A model generated the notes under the pieces. The model saw only the letters and a program-made list of their open reading frames with translations. It was not told the DNA's origin and ran no database searches. 64,000 bases of DNA from Lysobacteraceae bacterium NML08-0793 (GTDB lineage Bacteria > Pseudomonadota > Gammaproteobacteria > Xanthomonadales > Xanthomonadaceae), in assembly GCA_002798275.1 (NCBI GenBank), contig NWQR01000002.1, forward strand, positions 124,001 through 188,000, given 5' to 3'. The stretch's first letter is position 1, and every line of letters starts with the position of its first letter. Below are positions 47,021 to 55,555 of this stretch, one piece after another. The position numbers were made by a program, and so were the translations under genes.

Positions 47021-48829
47021 ATGAAACTGCCCGCCATCAAACCCGCCACCTTCAAGCTGCTTTCCATCGTCCTGCTGTTGGCGCTGCTGGGCTTGAGCTT
47101 TTGGTACAGCCCCTCATGGCTACAGCTTTGCTACGGGCTGGCGCTGTTTCTGTTTGGCATGCAATGCATTGAAGAAGGCTTACACAATACCGCTGGCGGC
47201 ACGCTGGAGCGCCTGATGGCGCGCAGCACCGCCACCCCGGTGCGCGGCATGTTGTTTGGCATCGGTGCGACCTTCCTGCTGCAATCAAGCACCTTGGTGT
47301 CATTGCTCACCATGGCGTTTTTGAGTACCGGCCTCATCACGCTCGCCGGTGGCATCGCGGTCTTGCTGGGCACCAATCTGGGCGCGACCAGCGGCATCTG
47401 GCTTTTGGCGCTGGCGGGGCAAAGTGTCAGCCTTTCTCCGGCGGCCATTCCGATGCTGATTTTCGGCATCTTGGCCAGTTTTTTCAAAGGCCGCGGCAAG
47501 GCATTTGGCCGGATTCTGGTCGGCATCGCCTTGATTTTTCTCGGCATCGACGCCATCAAGGGCGGCTTCCAGGCGGTCGGTGAAATGGACCTTGCCGCGC
47601 TGAAAATGGGTGGCCTGCTGGAAGTGCTGATGTTTTGTCTGGCCGGGCTGCTGCTCACCATCGTGTTGCAGTCATCACATGCCACGTTGATTCTCACCCT
47701 GGCCGCACTCGCCGGTGGGCAAATCACCCTGATGCAGAGCTTTGCCATCGCCGTCGGCTCGAATGTGGGCAGCAGCATCTCCACCGCCTTTGTCGGCATG
47801 CTGGGCAGCGAGCGCAGCGGCCAGCGGCTGGCGCTGGCGCATTTGCTGTTCAACTGCATCACCGCCCTGCTTTCGCTAATTCTCTGGTGGCCTTTGACCC
47901 GCCTGGTGATCTATCTGGGCGAACTGGCCGGGATGGGCGACTTGCTGCAACTGGCCTTCTTCCACACGCTGTTCAACCTGATGGGACTGGCAGTGTTCTG
48001 GCCATGGCAGAAACAATTGGCCGAAAAACTCTGCCAATGGCTGCCGAGCACCGCATCAGAAGCACTGCTGGCCGACAACAAGCCACTACGCCCGCGCTAT
48101 CTCAATGCCAATATGCTGCGCGCCGGTGACACCGCCTTGCAGGCCGTGCTGCAAGAAGTGCGCTACTTCGGCTCGGTCAGCCTAGAAGTGCTGGCTCGGG
48201 TGCTCTATATCGCCGACGACGAACTACGCGCCGAAGATGCACCGAAAAACCCGCGCCTGCCGCCCCCACCGCTGCCCATGGATGCGCAAATCCTGTACGA
48301 CTACCAAATCAAGCCGCTTTACAGCGCGCTCCTGGACTTCAGCAGCAAGGTGGACTTGCAGGATGAGGCGCAGCAAGCCCTGCTCGGCAATGCCCACATG
48401 GCCGCCTTTCAGTTGGTGGAAGTCATCAAGCACGGCAAGCATCTGCAAAAAAACCTGCAACTGAACCTGCAAAACCCGGAAAGCCCGACCTACCCGGACT
48501 ATCTGCGCCTGCGCCGACATCTATTCAAAACCCTGCGCCAATTCCGGCAAATGGCACGGCTTGCCAACGACAACCCGGAATGGCCGGAAAAATTGGCCGC
48601 CATGGAAGAACATATCGCCCGGCTGGAGGTTTTCCGTGGCCGCGTGATGGTGAAACTGCGCAACGAGGAACTGGATGGCTGGCAAACCTCATCGCTGATG
48701 AATGACAGCAATTACGCCCGCCGCATCGGCCAAGGGCTGATGGATATTCTGCAAATCATCCGCCTCACCCCGCCGATCGAAGACACCCTGGAAAGCCCCG
48801 AGCAAGCGCCTGCCGCATTCCAGACCTGA
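47021..48829 (+). CDS. Na+/phosphate cotransporter (NptA/YjbB type) with PhoU-like tail
   Basis: 602 residues. The membrane half (about 10-360) has two inverted repeats each with the QSS signature: FLLQSSTLVSLL and IVLQSSHATLIL, and GTNLGATSG / GSNVGSSIS after them. The cytoplasmic half (about 400-600) is helical and PhoU-like. It imports or exports phosphate with sodium in the inner membrane. Followed 34 bp later by a DUF4298 gene. Confidence 0.92.
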   Translation: MKLPAIKPATFKLLSIVLLLALLGLSFWYSPSWLQLCYGLALFLFGMQCIEEGLHNTAGGTLERLMARSTATPVRGMLFGIGATFLLQSSTLVSLLTMAFLSTGLITLAGGIAVLLGTNLGATSGIWLLALAGQSVSLSPAAIPMLIFGILASFFKGRGKAFGRILVGIALIFLGIDAIKGGFQAVGEMDLAALKMGGLLEVLMFCLAGLLLTIVLQSSHATLILTLAALAGGQITLMQSFAIAVGSNVGSSISTAFVGMLGSERSGQRLALAHLLFNCITALLSLILWWPLTRLVIYLGELAGMGDLLQLAFFHTLFNLMGLAVFWPWQKQLAEKLCQWLPSTASEALLADNKPLRPRYLNANMLRAGDTALQAVLQEVRYFGSVSLEVLARVLYIADDELRAEDAPKNPRLPPPPLPMDAQILYDYQIKPLYSALLDFSSKVDLQDEAQQALLGNAHMAAFQLVEVIKHGKHLQKNLQLNLQNPESPTYPDYLRLRRHLFKTLRQFRQMARLANDNPEWPEKLAAMEEHIARLEVFRGRVMVKLRNEELDGWQTSSLMNDSNYARRIGQGLMDILQIIRLTPPIEDTLESPEQAPAAFQT

Positions 48830-48863
48830 TTCAACACTTTGTTCACCCATAGCGAGAAAACCG

Positions 48864-49226
48864 ATGGACAACGCGCCCCTTGACTTGGCAACCGCACAAG
48901 CGCGGCTTGATGAAATTCAAAAACTCTATCGGGAATGGACGCTGCTCGCGCCCAGGCTGGAGGCCGCGCAACAGGATTGGCAGCGCGGCGCCGACATCAT
49001 CCAAGAGCTTGCCCGGTTTTATTTTGAAGGCGAATACTTGCGCTACCACGAAGCGATTGAAAACGGGCTGCCGGTAAACCTGCATACCGAAGGCGAATAC
49101 AGCGTGATGAGTGAAGACGGTCTCTGGCATGCCTTTCACGAGCAACACACCTTGGCCTGGCAACGCCTGCGCTCAGCCATCGCCGTGCTGGATACCGATG
49201 CCAAGCACGGCGGCCACGCCATTTGA
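48864..49226 (+). CDS. DUF4298-domain protein
   Basis: 120 residues, largely helical: ATAQARLDEIQKLYREWTLL as first coiled helix, then LARFYFEGEYLRYHEAIENGLP and SVMSEDGLWHAFHEQHTL with GVLSEDaLy-like conservation of DUF4298. No function known. It probably shares the transcript of the phosphate transporter. Confidence 0.8.
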   Translation: MDNAPLDLATAQARLDEIQKLYREWTLLAPRLEAAQQDWQRGADIIQELARFYFEGEYLRYHEAIENGLPVNLHTEGEYSVMSEDGLWHAFHEQHTLAWQRLRSAIAVLDTDAKHGGHAI

Positions 49227-49308
49227 GTCCGGGCAGCCGGGCGGCGGGCACTTCACGCTGCGCCCCAGCACCTCAAGCCCCTCCAGCAAGTCAATACCGC
49301 CCCATCCC

Positions 49309-49791
49309 ATGCACATCTTCTACCGCCATATCGAAAGCCCGCTTGGTGCCCTGCTCATCGCCGCCAGTGATGCCGGGTTGCACGCCATCGAGTTTCCCGA
49401 AAGCCGCCACCAGGTCAAACGCAGCGCGGCCTGGCAGACGGGCGATCATCCGCTGCTGCAAACCGCCGCCCTGCAACTGGACGAATACTTCCGCGGCCAG
49501 CGCCGCCATTTTGAGTTGCCGCTGACCCCGCAAGGCACCGCCTTTCAACAGCGCGTATGGCAGGCACTGCGCGCCATTCCCTACGGGCAAACCCGCAGCT
49601 ATGCACAACTGGCCGAAGCCATCGACCAACCCAGCGCCACGCGCGCGGTAGGTGCTGCCAATGGCCGCAACCCGCTGCCCATCGTCATCCCCTGCCACCG
49701 CGTCATCGGCGCCGACGGCACACTCACCGGCTTTGCCGGCGGCCTGTCAGCCAAGATGTTTTTGCTGCGGCTGGAAGGCGCACTGCTGTAA
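49309..49791 (+). CDS. ogt: Methylated-DNA-protein-cysteine methyltransferase
   Basis: 160 residues. The acceptor Cys is in PIVIPCHRVIGADG (about 130), preceded by the helix-turn-helix YGQTRSYAQLAEAI and RAVGAANGRNP with the Arg finger. It removes methyl groups from O6-methylguanine and is used up in the reaction. No Ada-type N-terminal domain, so Ogt. It is the last clear gene of the conserved block. Confidence 0.95.
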   Translation: MHIFYRHIESPLGALLIAASDAGLHAIEFPESRHQVKRSAAWQTGDHPLLQTAALQLDEYFRGQRRHFELPLTPQGTAFQQRVWQALRAIPYGQTRSYAQLAEAIDQPSATRAVGAANGRNPLPIVIPCHRVIGADGTLTGFAGGLSAKMFLLRLEGALL

Positions 49792-49956
49792 GCCCCAGCC
49801 ACAATATGCTGCCCCGCCCTTCCCCAGCCTGTTTTTCAGTAAGTCAGCTTCGCTGCCGTCTAGGATCAAGCTGCTCCTGGATGAAAACATCGACGGCTTG
49901 CAGGCCGCCCGCCGCAAGCGCTGGAACCCACCGATTGACACAACCCGGACACCGCC

Positions 49957-50649
49957 ATGACACGCGCCGCCCGCTTGCTGCAATTGCTTGAAACGCTGCG
50001 AGAGCGCCGCACGCCCGCCCCCGGCAAACAACTGGCGCAAGGGCTGGGCGTGAGCCTGCGCACGCTCTACCGCGACATCGCCACCTTGCGCGCGCAAGGC
50101 GCGGCCATCGAAGGCGACCCGGGCCTGGGCTATGTGCTGCGCCCGGGCTTCACCCTGCCGCCCCTGATGTTCAGCGCCGACGAGCTGGAAGCCCTGGTGC
50201 TGGGCGCGCGCTGGGTGGCCAGCCAGCCCGACGATCCGCCGCTGGCCACAGCCTCGCAAAACGCCATCCGGCGCATCGTCAATGTGCTGCCTGCCGATTT
50301 GCGGCTGCAAGTTGAAACCAGCGGCCTGTTTGCGCCCGCCCGCAGCGATGCGCCCCCGCCCGCGCCTTGGCTGCCCACGCTGCGCCAGGCCATTCGGCAC
50401 GAGCACATCCTGCTGATGGATTACCGCGACGAGCACGACCAGCCCAGCCTGCGCCGCATCTGGCCCTTCGCCATGGCTTTTTTCGACCACGCCCGGCTGA
50501 TTGCCGCCTGGTGCGAGCTGCGGCAGGATTTCCGCCACTTCCGCGCCGACCGCGTGCAAAGCCTTGCCGACACCGGCCAGCGCTACCCCGAGCGCCGCCC
50601 CGCCCTGCTGCGCCGCTGGAGCCGACAGCACGGCATCGCGCTGGATTGA
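49957..50649 (+). CDS. HTH-WYL transcriptional regulator (YafY family)
   Basis: 230 residues. The N-terminal winged helix-turn-helix (RAARLLQLLETLRERRTPAP, then GKQLAQGLGVSLRTLYRDIATLRAQG) is of the DeoR-like HTH_11 type; the WYL domain follows (about 135-200, ILLMDYRDEHDQPSLRRIWPFAM with R/P-P). It lacks the long C-terminal WCX extension. YafY proteins commonly sit beside VOC or GST genes. It is 330 bp upstream of the GST, and the identical CTGACAG motifs before both GST genes are candidate sites for it. Confidence 0.9.
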   Translation: MTRAARLLQLLETLRERRTPAPGKQLAQGLGVSLRTLYRDIATLRAQGAAIEGDPGLGYVLRPGFTLPPLMFSADELEALVLGARWVASQPDDPPLATASQNAIRRIVNVLPADLRLQVETSGLFAPARSDAPPPAPWLPTLRQAIRHEHILLMDYRDEHDQPSLRRIWPFAMAFFDHARLIAAWCELRQDFRHFRADRVQSLADTGQRYPERRPALLRRWSRQHGIALD

Positions 50650-50654
50650 ACCTG

Positions 50655-50708
50655 GGGCAATGCTGAACAAGTCCCTCGCGCACGGCGATGACTTATTCAG
50701 CATTGCCC
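50655..50708. repeat. Inverted repeat resembling IS or MITE ends
   Basis: GGGCAATGCTGAACAAGTC (50655-50673) is repeated inverted at 50690-50708 with one mismatch and a 16-base loop. A third, diverged copy (GCGACGCTGAAGAAGTC, 50802-50818) follows in direct orientation. No transposase frame is present between them. The remainder of 50650-50979 has no gene. Confidence 0.65.
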
Positions 50709-50872
50709 TGGACGCCAAAGCCGCGTTGAAAAGACCATCTGCTATCAAAAAGTGACTGGCAATGCCCGCCAGATGGGCGATCACGGCATTTTTGCCTTGA
50801 GGCGACGCTGAAGAAGTCACCGCCACGATGGCGCGCCCTGAAGCGCAGCGCCCCAAGGCCATGCCCCCACGC

Positions 50873-50891
50873 TGCTGACAGAAACTGACAG
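50873..50891. promoter_or_regulatory. CTGACAG direct-repeat motif upstream of GST 1
   Basis: TGCTGACAGAAACTGACAG contains two CTGACAG units 10 bp apart, one helical turn. The identical 19 bases occur at 55331-55349 upstream of the second GST. It lies 89 bp before the GST start codon. Confidence 0.7.
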
Positions 50892-50979
50892 CCCACAGCG
50901 CTATGGTCATGCGCAGGCCGGGCGAGCCACAGGCTTGCGCCCAGCCCTCATCTTTCTATCTGCGCTTTGGAGATTGGTC

Positions 50980-51609
50980 ATGTCACAAAACCTCACCCTC
51001 TACACCCACCCCATGTCCCGCGGGCGCGTTGCGCGCTGGATGCTGGAAGAAACCGGCCTGCCTTACGACACCGTGCTGCTGGACTACGGCGCCACGATGA
51101 AAGCGCCCGAATACCGCGCCATCAACCCCATGGGCAAAGTGCCCGCCTTGAAGCACGGCGACACCGTGGTGACCGAAGTGGCGGCGATTTGCCTGTATCT
51201 GGCCGACCTCGTGCCCGAGAAAAAACTCGCCCCGCCCGTGGGCGCGCTTGAGCGCGGCAGCTACTACCGCTGGATCAGCTTCATGGCGCCGCTGGAGCAG
51301 TTGATGGTGGCCAAAGCCAGCGGCGGCGCCCTGCCCAAGCCTGAAATGGCCGGCTTCGGCACGGAGCAAGACCTGCTCGACACCCTGGAAGCGGCGCTCA
51401 AAGACCGCGAACACCTGGCGGGCAACACCTTCACCGCCGCCGACCTGATGGTGGCCGCTTATGTTGGCTGGTATCTGCAATTCAAACTGCTTGAGCCGCG
51501 CCCCGCCTTCGTGCAATTTGCCGAACGCCACCGCCAGCGCCCCGCCGGACAGCGCGCCGATGAGATCGACAGCGCCTTGCTGGCCAAGCAAGAAGGCGCT
51601 CAGCCATGA
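50980..51609 (+). CDS. Glutathione S-transferase
   Basis: 209 residues. The thioredoxin-like N domain (about 1-80) shows [30 protein letters not shown] (cis-Pro) and [12 protein letters not shown] (glutathione-binding E-[ST/V] turn); the helical C domain follows with [14 protein letters not shown] (N-capping box). It is 40-50% like the GST at 55556 by eye (LTLYT.P.SRG...RWMLEE). It would conjugate or reduce electrophiles with glutathione. Expression probably depends on the CTGACAG motif at 50873. Confidence 0.93.
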   Translation: MSQNLTLYTHPMSRGRVARWMLEETGLPYDTVLLDYGATMKAPEYRAINPMGKVPALKHGDTVVTEVAAICLYLADLVPEKKLAPPVGALERGSYYRWISFMAPLEQLMVAKASGGALPKPEMAGFGTEQDLLDTLEAALKDREHLAGNTFTAADLMVAAYVGWYLQFKLLEPRPAFVQFAERHRQRPAGQRADEIDSALLAKQEGAQP

Positions 51610-51700
51610 ATGCAGACAGCCAGGCATTCAGCGGCAAATTCGCGGCGGGCAAGCCGCGGCTTTTACCGCGCTGCGCTCCAGTCAAAAAGAGCAAAACCCG

Positions 51701-52174
51701 ATGAAATGCTGGATCGCAGTGGTTTCCAAAGAGCATGTCCTGCGCGGTGTGGCAGGCGGCTTTTGCCAGGTCTGCCACGGCAAAGCCGCCCCCTTGCGGC
51801 GCATGCGCCAGGGGGACATGCTGCTGTACTACAGCCCGGTGCTGCGCAGGGGCGAAGCCGATAAGTGCCAAGCCTTCACAGCCCTGGGCCACATGACGGA
51901 CGAGGCGGTTTACCCCTTCCCGATGGCGCCCGGCTTCATCCCCCACCGCCGCAACGTGCGCTATGCCCAGATTGCGCGCGAATGCCCCTTGCAGGTGGCG
52001 CGCCAGCATCCGCAATGGAAGCAGTACGCCCGCCTGCTGCGCTATGGGCATTTCGAGGTGTCAGCCGATTTCGCCCTGGCTGTGCAAACCTTTATGCTGG
52101 CTGCAACGCCGCTGGATGGTTCTGTGGAATTTCCCGCCATGACGGGCGTTGCGCAGCAACAGCGCCTGATTTGA
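51701..52174 (+). CDS. EVE (YTH-like PUA) domain protein
   Basis: 157 residues, one EVE domain: [47 protein letters not shown] in part, and [20 protein letters not shown] proteins bind modified nucleotides and occur in defence or RNA-handling contexts; this family member resembles YdfR-like small EVE proteins. Start at 51701 with no clear ribosome site. It follows the GST by 91 bp; no link in function is apparent. Confidence 0.85.
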   Translation: MKCWIAVVSKEHVLRGVAGGFCQVCHGKAAPLRRMRQGDMLLYYSPVLRRGEADKCQAFTALGHMTDEAVYPFPMAPGFIPHRRNVRYAQIARECPLQVARQHPQWKQYARLLRYGHFEVSADFALAVQTFMLAATPLDGSVEFPAMTGVAQQQRLI

Positions 52175-52281
52175 AGCACGCGGCGCTGGCGTTGCCGCAC
52201 GCCTTGTGTCTGCGCACCAGACGGCACGCAGTGGCTGGGCTAGCGATCCTGCGGCATATTGCGCCCCAAGGAGGCCAGCCC

Positions 52282-53253
52282 ATGACGACACCCATCGAGA
52301 TTTACCGCAGCGCCGACGGTCAGGCGCAGGTGGAAGTGCGGTTTGAGCAGGAGACGGTTTGGCTCTCGCAAGCCCAAATGGTTGAGCTGTTCGGACGCGA
52401 TGTGTCCGTGATTTCACGCCATATTCGCAATGCCATCACCGAAGGCGAGATCGACGAAAAAAGCAATTTGCAAAAAATGCAAATTGCTTCTGCCGACCGC
52501 CCGGTGACCTTCTACGACTTGGAAACCATTATTTCCGTCGGCTATCGCATCAAGTCGCCGCAAGGTGTGGCCTTTCGCCGTTGGGCCACCACCCGCCTGA
52601 AGGAATACCTGCTGCAAGGCTATACGCTGGACCGCAAGCGCTTGGCACAAAACGCGGCGGAGCTTGAGCAGGCCTTGGCGCTCATTCAAAAAACCGCCGC
52701 ATCGCCCGAGCTGACGCTGGCCAGTGGCCGCGGCCTAGTGGACATCGTCAGCCGCTACACGCACACCTTTTTGTGGTTGCAGCAGTACGACGAGGGCCTG
52801 CTGGGCGAGCCACCCGGTGAAAACGGCGGCGCCCTGCCCACGCTGGATCAAGCCCGCGCGGCACTCGCCAGCCTGAAACAGCAACTGATAGCCCGAGGCG
52901 AAGCCACCGCCCTGTTTGCCCAGGAGCGCGGCGACGGGCTGGCGGCCTTGCTGGGCAATCTGGACCAGACCGTGCTTGGCGAGCCGGCCTATCCCAGCAT
53001 CGAAAGCAAAGCCGCGCACCTGCTGTATTTCGTGGTCAAAAACCATCCGTTTTCCGACGGCAACAAACGCAGCGGCGCCTTTTTGTTCGTGGACTTTCTG
53101 CACCGCAACCAACGCCTGTTGAATGCCCAAGGTCAGCCTGTCATCAACGATACGGGCTTGGCCGCACTGACGCTGCTGGTGGCCGAGTCCGACCCCAAAC
53201 AGAAAGACGTGCTGATCCGCCTGATGATGCACATGTTGAGCAAAACCGCTTGA
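52282..53253 (+). CDS. RhuM-Fic fusion protein (virulence RhuM/Fic-DOC family)
   Basis: 323 residues. The N-terminal RhuM domain (about 5-125) has VWLSQAQMVELFGRDVSVISRHIRN, NLQKMQIASADRPVTFYDLETIISVGYRI in part, and GVAFRRWATTRLKEYLLQGY. The C-terminal Fic domain (about 170-320) has HPFSDGNKR (255-263), the Fic motif with Lys in the Doc-like place. Fic enzymes AMPylate or phosphorylate targets. No short antitoxin gene is adjacent and no inhibitory (S/T)xxxE(G/N) helix is obvious. A GGAGG ribosome site gives a firm start. Confidence 0.92.
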   Translation: MTTPIEIYRSADGQAQVEVRFEQETVWLSQAQMVELFGRDVSVISRHIRNAITEGEIDEKSNLQKMQIASADRPVTFYDLETIISVGYRIKSPQGVAFRRWATTRLKEYLLQGYTLDRKRLAQNAAELEQALALIQKTAASPELTLASGRGLVDIVSRYTHTFLWLQQYDEGLLGEPPGENGGALPTLDQARAALASLKQQLIARGEATALFAQERGDGLAALLGNLDQTVLGEPAYPSIESKAAHLLYFVVKNHPFSDGNKRSGAFLFVDFLHRNQRLLNAQGQPVINDTGLAALTLLVAESDPKQKDVLIRLMMHMLSKTA

Positions 53254-53265
53254 GCTTGAACCGCA

Positions 53266-53775
53266 ATGACACCGATGAATTTAATCCTGAAAAAATTTGT
53301 CCCTGAAGACTTCCCCGACTACTTCCGTCTGGTGGGCGATGCGCAAGTCATGGCCATGATTACCGAGCGCGCCTTACCTGAAGACGAGGCCCGCGCGGAT
53401 TTTGAAAACTTGCTTGCCAACAATGCCTTGCATCCTGATTTCGGGCAGTTCAAGGTGCTGGATACGCAAGGGCGTTTTCTGGGGCTTGGCAAGCTGGCAT
53501 TGGAAGCAGCCGACAGCCGTCATGCCGAGCTGGGCTACATGCTGCTGCCTGAACACTGGGGCAAGGGCTTCGCCGGTCGCATCGCGGCACAGCTCATTAC
53601 CCAGGTGCCAGCCCAGGCGCTGGATGGCCTGTTTGCCATCATTGACCCAGCCAACATCGCTTCGCGCAAGGTGCTTACCAACAACGGCTTCAGTCATCAG
53701 GAGTTCAAGGACTTCAATGGCCTGCCCGGCGAAATTCTGACCCTTTCATTCTTGGGCGCAGCAGAAAACACGTAA
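53266..53775 (+). CDS. GNAT acetyltransferase (RimJ/RimL type)
   Basis: 169 residues. LILKKFVPEDFPDYFRLV at the start, HAELGYMLLPEHWGKGFAGRIAAQL with the G-K-G-F-A acetyl-CoA loop, and DPANIASRKVLTNNGF (N-x-x-S) mark the Acetyltransf_3 family. A second ATG at 53275 is possible. The stop overlaps the tag start (TAATG). Acceptor unknown. Confidence 0.9.
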   Translation: MTPMNLILKKFVPEDFPDYFRLVGDAQVMAMITERALPEDEARADFENLLANNALHPDFGQFKVLDTQGRFLGLGKLALEAADSRHAELGYMLLPEHWGKGFAGRIAAQLITQVPAQALDGLFAIIDPANIASRKVLTNNGFSHQEFKDFNGLPGEILTLSFLGAAENT

Positions 53776-54377
53776 TGAGTATTGCCACCACCTTCCCCGA
53801 TGGTCAGCCGCGTTGCAGTTGGTGCGCGGCCACGGCGCAGTACACCGCCTATCACGATGAAGAATGGGGCTATCCGGTGGCCGATGACCAGCGCCTGTTT
53901 GAAAAGCTGTGTCTGGAGAGCTTTCAGTCGGGCCTGAGCTGGCGCACCATTTTGGAAAAGCGCGAAAACTTTCGCCGCGCCTTTTGCCGGTTCGACTTTC
54001 GCAAGATGGCCCGCTTTGACGAAAGCGATGTGCAGCGCCTGTTGGCCGATGTCGGCATCGTGCGCCACCGCGGCAAGATCGAGGCCGTGATTCACAACGC
54101 CGGCCGGGCGGTGGAGCTGGTGGAGCAAGAAGGCTCGCTGGCCGCCTTCATCTGGCGCTACGAACCCAAGACGGCGGTCACACCGGGCACGCAAACCCAG
54201 TCCCCCGAGTCGCTGGCGCTTTCCAAAGCGCTGAAAAAACGTGGCTGGAAGTTTGTTGGCCCCACCACCGTATTCGCCTTCATGCAATCCATGGGCCTTG
54301 TGAACGACCACTTTGAAGGCTGCGCGATGCGCGAGAAAGTGCAGCAGGCGCGGCGAAAATTCCAGCGGCCGGAATAA
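53775..54377 (+). CDS. tag: DNA-3-methyladenine glycosylase I
   Basis: 200 residues. The zinc knot is formed by Cys14/Cys17 region and His/Cys in VNDHFEGCAM; YHDEEWGYPVADDQRLFEKLCLESFQSGLSW in part is the family signature with the catalytic-site Glu and Trp. It removes 3-methyladenine from DNA. It starts on the last base of the GNAT gene. Confidence 0.96.
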   Translation: MSIATTFPDGQPRCSWCAATAQYTAYHDEEWGYPVADDQRLFEKLCLESFQSGLSWRTILEKRENFRRAFCRFDFRKMARFDESDVQRLLADVGIVRHRGKIEAVIHNAGRAVELVEQEGSLAAFIWRYEPKTAVTPGTQTQSPESLALSKALKKRGWKFVGPTTVFAFMQSMGLVNDHFEGCAMREKVQQARRKFQRPE

Positions 54378-54387
54378 GGCAAGGAAC

Positions 54388-54948
54388 ATGAGCACCCCAT
54401 TCGTCCACCATCCCACCCCACTGACGCCATCCAGAACCAGCATCCTGATCAGTCTGGCGGCCACCGCCACCGGGATTGCCCTGTTGCTCTGGCTCGACGC
54501 ATCCCTGCCTTTCATCCTCGCCCTCTGCGCCGCTTGGGGCGTTTTTGATTTGGTTGACTTCCGCACGCGGAAAACCAGCACTCCATCGCGCGTGGAAGTG
54601 GATGGCGAACGCATCAGCATCACGCGCTATCGCTTCTTCTCCCGCCTGCCCTATACCGAACACTACCCCCTCTCGGATTGTCTGGCGGTTGCCACGTCTT
54701 ACGAGCTGAACTTTCGCCGCCTGCACACCCAATTGTTTCTGAAAAAGTCTTACCAAGCCCCCATCACGCTGGACTTTCACCCGCATGACATGAGCAAAGG
54801 GAAATTTTTCTCCAAACACCTGTGCCAAGACACCGCAGAAGCTGCCGCCTTTCGCCAAGCCATGGCAGATGCCGCAGGCTTGCGGGACGCAGGATTTTTC
54901 GCCCGCGGCGGCACCATCGATGTCATCAAGTCGGTATATGGAATATGA
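54388..54948 (+). CDS. Two-TM membrane protein, unknown
   Basis: 186 residues: two transmembrane helices (about 18-58, SILISLAATATGIALLLWLD and FILALCAAWGVFDLV) then a cytoplasmic beta-rich domain (VEVDGERISITRYRFFSRL, YELNFRRLHTQLFL). The layout resembles YcxB-like or DUF2244-like proteins; I do not recognise it. A short AAGGAAC precedes ATG 54388. Its stop overlaps the VOC remnant. Confidence 0.65.
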   Translation: MSTPFVHHPTPLTPSRTSILISLAATATGIALLLWLDASLPFILALCAAWGVFDLVDFRTRKTSTPSRVEVDGERISITRYRFFSRLPYTEHYPLSDCLAVATSYELNFRRLHTQLFLKKSYQAPITLDFHPHDMSKGKFFSKHLCQDTAEAAAFRQAMADAAGLRDAGFFARGGTIDVIKSVYGI

Positions 54949-55007
54949 GCACAGAAAACCCCAGCATCCTTTCCCACGTCTCGCTTGGCACCAATCGTTT
55001 TGGCTAA
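54945..55007 (+). pseudogene. VOC-family N-terminal remnant
   Basis: ATG overlaps the previous stop; 20 codons read MSTENPSILSHVSLGTNRFG and end in TAA. SxLSHVSLGTNRF matches the start of the intact VOC protein at 57041 (ISLLSHVSLGTNRFKEAV). The rest of the domain is missing, cut off where the sequence changes to the orphan antitoxin. This is a truncated gene. Confidence 0.75.
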
Positions 55008-55023
55008 GTGGTGGTCTCACTCC

Positions 55024-55263
55024 TCAAGACCAACGTCCAACAGCCCGGCACATGATGGTCGTGCTCATGCCCTCGATGCTGACCGGCCTCTTTGGCTTGG
55101 CAATGCTGCCCTTGAGGGCCGTCACCGGCAATATGGATGCCTCCAGTTCAAAGCGACCGTTTGCAAGCGGCACAAACTCGACACGATCACCCACATCCAC
55201 ACCGAGGGCTGCCCGGACGCTGGCAGGAAGTGTGATGCGACCTTTGCTGTCGATAACGGCCAT
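55024..55263 (-). CDS. AbrB/MazE/SpoVT-type orphan antitoxin
   Basis: 79 residues. The swapped-hairpin DNA-binding domain is SKGRITLPASVRAALGVDVGDRVEFV (about 5-30). The following ALKGSIAKPKRPVSIEGM is the toxin-binding linker typical of antitoxins paired with PIN toxins. The C terminus (CRAVGRWS) departs from the family and no PIN-type toxin follows, only the VOC remnant, so it is an orphan, perhaps truncated. AGAGG precedes ATG 55263. Confidence 0.78.
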   Translation of the reverse strand: MAVIDSKGRITLPASVRAALGVDVGDRVEFVPLANGRFELEASILPVTALKGSIAKPKRPVSIEGMSTTIMCRAVGRWS

Positions 55264-55330
55264 GTGTTGCCTCTTGAAGTTGAGCTACCTGGACAGGATG
55301 CCATGACTCAATACCACCCGCGTGTTTGAG

Positions 55331-55349
55331 TGCTGACAGAAACTGACAG
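55331..55349. promoter_or_regulatory. CTGACAG direct-repeat motif upstream of GST 2
   Basis: The same 19 bases as at 50873-50891 (TGCTGACAGAAACTGACAG). It lies 207 bp before the second GST. The interval 55264-55555 otherwise holds a 30-codon open frame (55398-55490) with no clear relatives and no ribosome site, so I do not call it a gene. Confidence 0.7.
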
Positions 55350-55555
55350 TGGCAGGGCGTAGATTGATGGCTGTTTTCACCACAAGGCCTTGCCCGGATG
55401 AGTGCCCGAATGAGCACACCTCAAACGATCACCTGCCTGGGCGCCGAATTGCATGGGCAGATCAGCGGCCCGCCAGATGCGCTGCGTTGACAAGGCCGCC
55501 CGCCTGCCCTTTCATGACCGCGACACAACCCGCCATTCACCACCAGGAACCTTCC

